Under the pieces are notes generated by a model. That model was given only the letters and a program-made list of their open reading frames with translations, searched no databases and had not been told where the DNA came from. Below are positions 4,877-6,490 of a DNA stretch of 6,490 nucleotides, piece after piece (the stretch's first letter is position 1; each line of letters starts with the position of its first letter). Origin of the DNA: Alphaproteobacteria bacterium. Its GTDB lineage: Bacteria; Pseudomonadota; Alphaproteobacteria; JAJFFI01. Location of the stretch: contig JAJFFI010000505.1 of the NCBI GenBank assembly GCA_021776755.1, positions 1 through 6,490 on the forward strand. The letters run 5' to 3'. A program made the translations under genes and the position numbers.

Positions 4877-5791
4877 ATCCTGTTCTTCGCCCAGCAATGC
4901 CTGAATGCCCTGCAGGTCGCGACGTTCTACGCGCTGCTGGCGGCGGCCTATGTGCTGCTCTACGGCATCACCCGGCGGATCAATCTGGCGTTCGGCGGGA
5001 TTGCCATGTGGGGCGCCTATCTGATGGTCGGCGCGATGACCTGGCTGCTCGCGCTCACCGATCTCGGGGTCGTGCCGGCGCTGCTGCTGGGCCTCGCGTG
5101 GGCGGTTGCGGGCACGGCCGTGCTGGGCTTCGCGGTCCAGCACGTCGTGATCCAGCCGCTTCGCCGCGCGCCGTCGCTCGCCATGATGATCGCGACGCTG
5201 GGGCTCGCGATCGGGCTCGAGGAAGCCGTCCGCCTTGCCCAGGGCAGCCGCGAACGCTGGCTGCAGCCCCTGCTGGCCGACCCGATCCCGCTCGGCGGCA
5301 CCGCCGATTTCCCGCTGCAGGTGACGGCGATGCAGGTCTCCATCGCGGCTGCCACCGCGTTGATCGCCGCCGCCCTGCTCTGGCTGATGGCACGGCATCC
5401 GTTCGGACGCGACTGGCGGGCCTGCGCGCAAGACCAGGTAATGGCAGCACTCTGCGGCATCCGGGTTGCGCGCACCATCGCGGTGGCCTTCGTGCTGGCC
5501 TCGATGCTGGCCGCCGTCTCGGGCGCGATCATCGCGGTCTATTACGGCGGCGTGTCGCACTACATGGGGCTCGTGATCGGCCTCAAGGCCTTGCTCGCCG
5601 CCGTCCTCGGCGGTCTCGGCTCGGTCCGCGGCGCGCTCGCCGGCGGCCTGCTGCTCGGCATCCTCGAGACCTTCTGGGCCGCCTATTTCCCGGCCGACTA
5701 TCGCGATGTCGCGGTCTTCGGCATGTTGGTGGCCGTGCTGATTTTTCGGCCCCAGGGCCTGCTCGGCGGACCCGGACACACGAACCCGTAG
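4877..5791 (+). CDS. Branched-chain amino acid ABC permease, LivH type (non-canonical start)
   Basis: This is an inner-membrane permease of the LivH family, which with LivM and ATPases LivG/LivF imports branched-chain amino acids or related compounds delivered by a periplasmic binding protein. Family features, numbered from 4877: FYALLAAAYVLLYG and RRINLAFGG near residues 17-41, GRDWRACAQD (177-186), GLKALLAAVLGGLGS (235-249), GALAGGLLLGILE (252-264) and C-terminal FRPQGLLGG. About eight hydrophobic segments are visible. The homologous reading extends 25 codons before the first canonical start (GTG 4952), and a start at 4952 would delete the first membrane segment. No ATG, GTG or TTG lies in frame between the stop TAG at 4820 and 4952. 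ATC 4877, 8 bases after AGGA (4865-4868), is the best-placed start; CTG 4880 is the alternative. It may also be a start-codon mutation. No other liv gene follows. Confidence 0.85.
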   Translation: MLFFAQQCLNALQVATFYALLAAAYVLLYGITRRINLAFGGIAMWGAYLMVGAMTWLLALTDLGVVPALLLGLAWAVAGTAVLGFAVQHVVIQPLRRAPSLAMMIATLGLAIGLEEAVRLAQGSRERWLQPLLADPIPLGGTADFPLQVTAMQVSIAAATALIAAALLWLMARHPFGRDWRACAQDQVMAALCGIRVARTIAVAFVLASMLAAVSGAIIAVYYGGVSHYMGLVIGLKALLAAVLGGLGSVRGALAGGLLLGILETFWAAYFPADYRDVAVFGMLVAVLIFRPQGLLGGPGHTNP

Positions 5792-6031
5792 GGTACGGTT
5801 GCAGCCTCACAGAAGATCAGCCGCACAGGAGAAGGGCCCACCAGGCGCTCGGTGCACCTCCCCAGCTGCACCAGCGGCCCGGCGGGCCCGAAGTCGAATA
5901 TTTCGTTTCTTCTTATTGGGCAGCACCGCGTCTGTTGCTCCGGTGTCTGCCATCGGCGGCCTGCCCTCCACGCCAGGAGGCGGCCTGCCGTCCGGTCACG
6001 ATCCGCCGCGCGTCAGGCGGACCGGGAGTTG
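5792..6031. other. Non-coding region after the permease
   Basis: No convincing gene is seen. An imperfect direct repeat occurs at 5955-5969 and 5979-5993 (core GGCGGCCTGCC, then C or G, then TCC). A minus-strand frame of 48 codons (5953-5807) has GGAGG 11 bases before its ATG but a low-complexity basic product, and I do not annotate it. A short GC stem (GGCCC with GGGCC, around 5877-5889) is followed several bases later by a T-rich stretch, but this is too loose to call a terminator. Confidence 0.5.
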
Positions 6032-6196
6032 TCAGGCGGCTTTCTTGCCGCCGCCACCAGCGCCAGCCTCGTCAGACTGCCGTTTGAATTCCTCTAGCTC
6101 AGCTTTGCGCTCTTCCATCCGCGCGGCCCGTTCTTTTTCTTCTTCCTTGCGGGCCGCCTCGGCGTTTTCCTTCATCTTCCGAAGCCAACCAAACAT
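6032..6196 (-). CDS. Small charged coiled-coil protein, 54 aa
   Basis: ATG at 6196 is preceded by AAAGGA, about 10 bases upstream, and TGA lies at 6034-6032. The product starts MFGWLRKMK, a possible amphipathic membrane-touching segment, followed by a long run of Glu, Lys, Arg and Ala (about residues 10-40, including EEEKERAARMEERKAELEEF) that should form a single helix or coiled coil, and ends in a Gly-rich, Lys-Lys-Ala-Ala tail. No family is recognised. Codon use is less GC-rich than in the neighbours. Support for a real gene comes from the clear ribosome site, the hydrophobic/charged order and the lack of any better frame. The function is unknown; a scaffold or assembly role is possible. 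Confidence 0.65.
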   Translation of the reverse strand: MFGWLRKMKENAEAARKEEEKERAARMEERKAELEEFKRQSDEAGAGGGGKKAA

Positions 6197-6221
6197 TTGA
6201 AAACCGTCCTTTCTTTGGAAT

Positions 6222-6239
6222 GTGAACCGTCACGTTCAC
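6222..6239. promoter_or_regulatory. Inverted repeat upstream of the small coiled-coil gene
   Basis: GTGAAC (6222-6227) and GTTCAC (6234-6239) are perfect 6-base arms around CGTCAC. It lies 25 bases upstream of the minus-strand start at 6196. It could be an operator or a short hairpin in the leader. No clear promoter is found beside it. Confidence 0.3.
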
Positions 6240-6337
6240 CCCTTGAGCGCGTACAACCCTACAGCACCGCGCGGAGAACTTGTTAACATGGGTTAAGCCG
6301 GGTTGCGGGACTCCCAGGATCAGGCTGCGCCGGCGGC

Positions 6338-6490
6338 CTACCCGCGTTCCACCGTCCGCGGGTCGAACGCGTCGTTCAGCCCGTCGCCCAGGAAGTTGAA
6401 GGCGATCACGGTCGCGAAGATCAGCATTCCGGGCCAGAACACGAGCCGCGGCGATTCCCAGACCAGTTCCTGCGCGTTGGTCAGCATGTT
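6338..6490 (-). CDS. Peptide ABC transporter permease, DppC/OppC type (C-terminal part)
   Basis: The last 50 codons of a minus-strand gene are present, ending TAG at 6340-6338; the remainder lies beyond the right edge. The pattern NMLTNAQELVWESP, then WPGMLIFATVIAFNFLGDGL, then DAFDPR is the characteristic end of the second inner-membrane permease of dipeptide/oligopeptide importers (DppC, OppC, GsiD families). It covers the last transmembrane helix and the LGDGLRD-A-DPR-type tail. The protein pairs with a DppB-type permease, ATPases and a periplasmic binding protein; those genes would be expected upstream, outside the window. The substrate cannot be inferred. Confidence 0.92.
   Translation of the reverse strand, partial: NMLTNAQELVWESPRLVFWPGMLIFATVIAFNFLGDGLNDAFDPRTVERG

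Noticed and set aside
4436..5779. Minus-strand open frame of 447 codons
   Set aside because: It is antisense to the LivH-like permease and partly to the CGNR region in another frame; its Gln/His/Arg-rich product is a shadow of the hydrophobic codons of the permease.
5807..5953. Minus-strand 48-codon frame with GGAGG upstream
   Set aside because: The spacing to ATG is 11 bases, the product is basic and low in complexity with no visible fold, and nothing else supports it.
4825..6087. Plus-strand open frame of 420 codons starting at TTG 4825
   Set aside because: It overlaps the permease in another frame and its product is Arg/Pro/Gly-rich without domains. I considered it as a frameshifted permease N-terminus, but the permease frame itself extends unbroken to 4877.
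6283..6296. TTAA-N6-TTAA, similar to a CtrA site
   Set aside because: The spacing is six rather than seven bases, so it does not fit the consensus; kept only as a note.

Overview
The window is GC-rich DNA with dense coding on both strands. It looks like an alphaproteobacterial chromosome, possibly from a Rhodospirillales-like lineage; this rests on codon composition, gene content and two exact TTAA-N7-TTAA sites of the CtrA type, not on a database match. There are nine supported protein genes, two of them cut by the window edges. I saw no RNA genes, insertion sequences or CRISPR arrays.

Left part (1-1000): the 5' end of an exported protein gene runs off the left edge on the minus strand and resembles MlaC/Ttg2-type lipid-transport periplasmic proteins. 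A 515-bp non-coding stretch follows, with an AT-rich core, an exact CtrA-type site and two DnaA-box-like sequences close together. Next is a small acidic protein gene of 73 codons.

Middle (1113-3706, plus strand): two tandem paralogous genes encode exported MORN-repeat proteins. They share an N-terminal module (DQNGC-HW, then WTG-C) and a similar C-terminal end. The second copy has clearly lower GC. Its upstream region holds a CtrA-type site and an inverted repeat that includes the Shine-Dalgarno. Behind it lies a complete M20-family metal-dependent amidohydrolase (hippurate/N-acyl-amino-acid hydrolase type).

Right part (3724-6490): on the minus strand, a CGNR zinc-finger/ABATE-type putative regulator is translationally coupled (ATGA overlap) to a small lipoprotein gene. 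It is divergent from a branched-chain amino acid ABC permease of the LivH type. A near-perfect 11-bp-arm inverted repeat fills the gap between them and sits across both predicted promoters, so the regulator probably controls itself and the permease. The permease has no ATG, GTG or TTG at the position where its family begins; an ATC behind a Shine-Dalgarno is the best-placed start. No LivM, LivG or LivF follows. Instead there is a non-coding stretch, a 54-codon charged coiled-coil gene on the minus strand, and the 3' end of a DppC/OppC-type peptide ABC permease running in from the right edge.

No complete new system can be demonstrated. The points most worth pursuing are the tandem exported MORN pair with its regulatory region, the CGNR regulator-operator-permease arrangement with the missing start codon, and the DnaA/CtrA-site cluster at 320-700.
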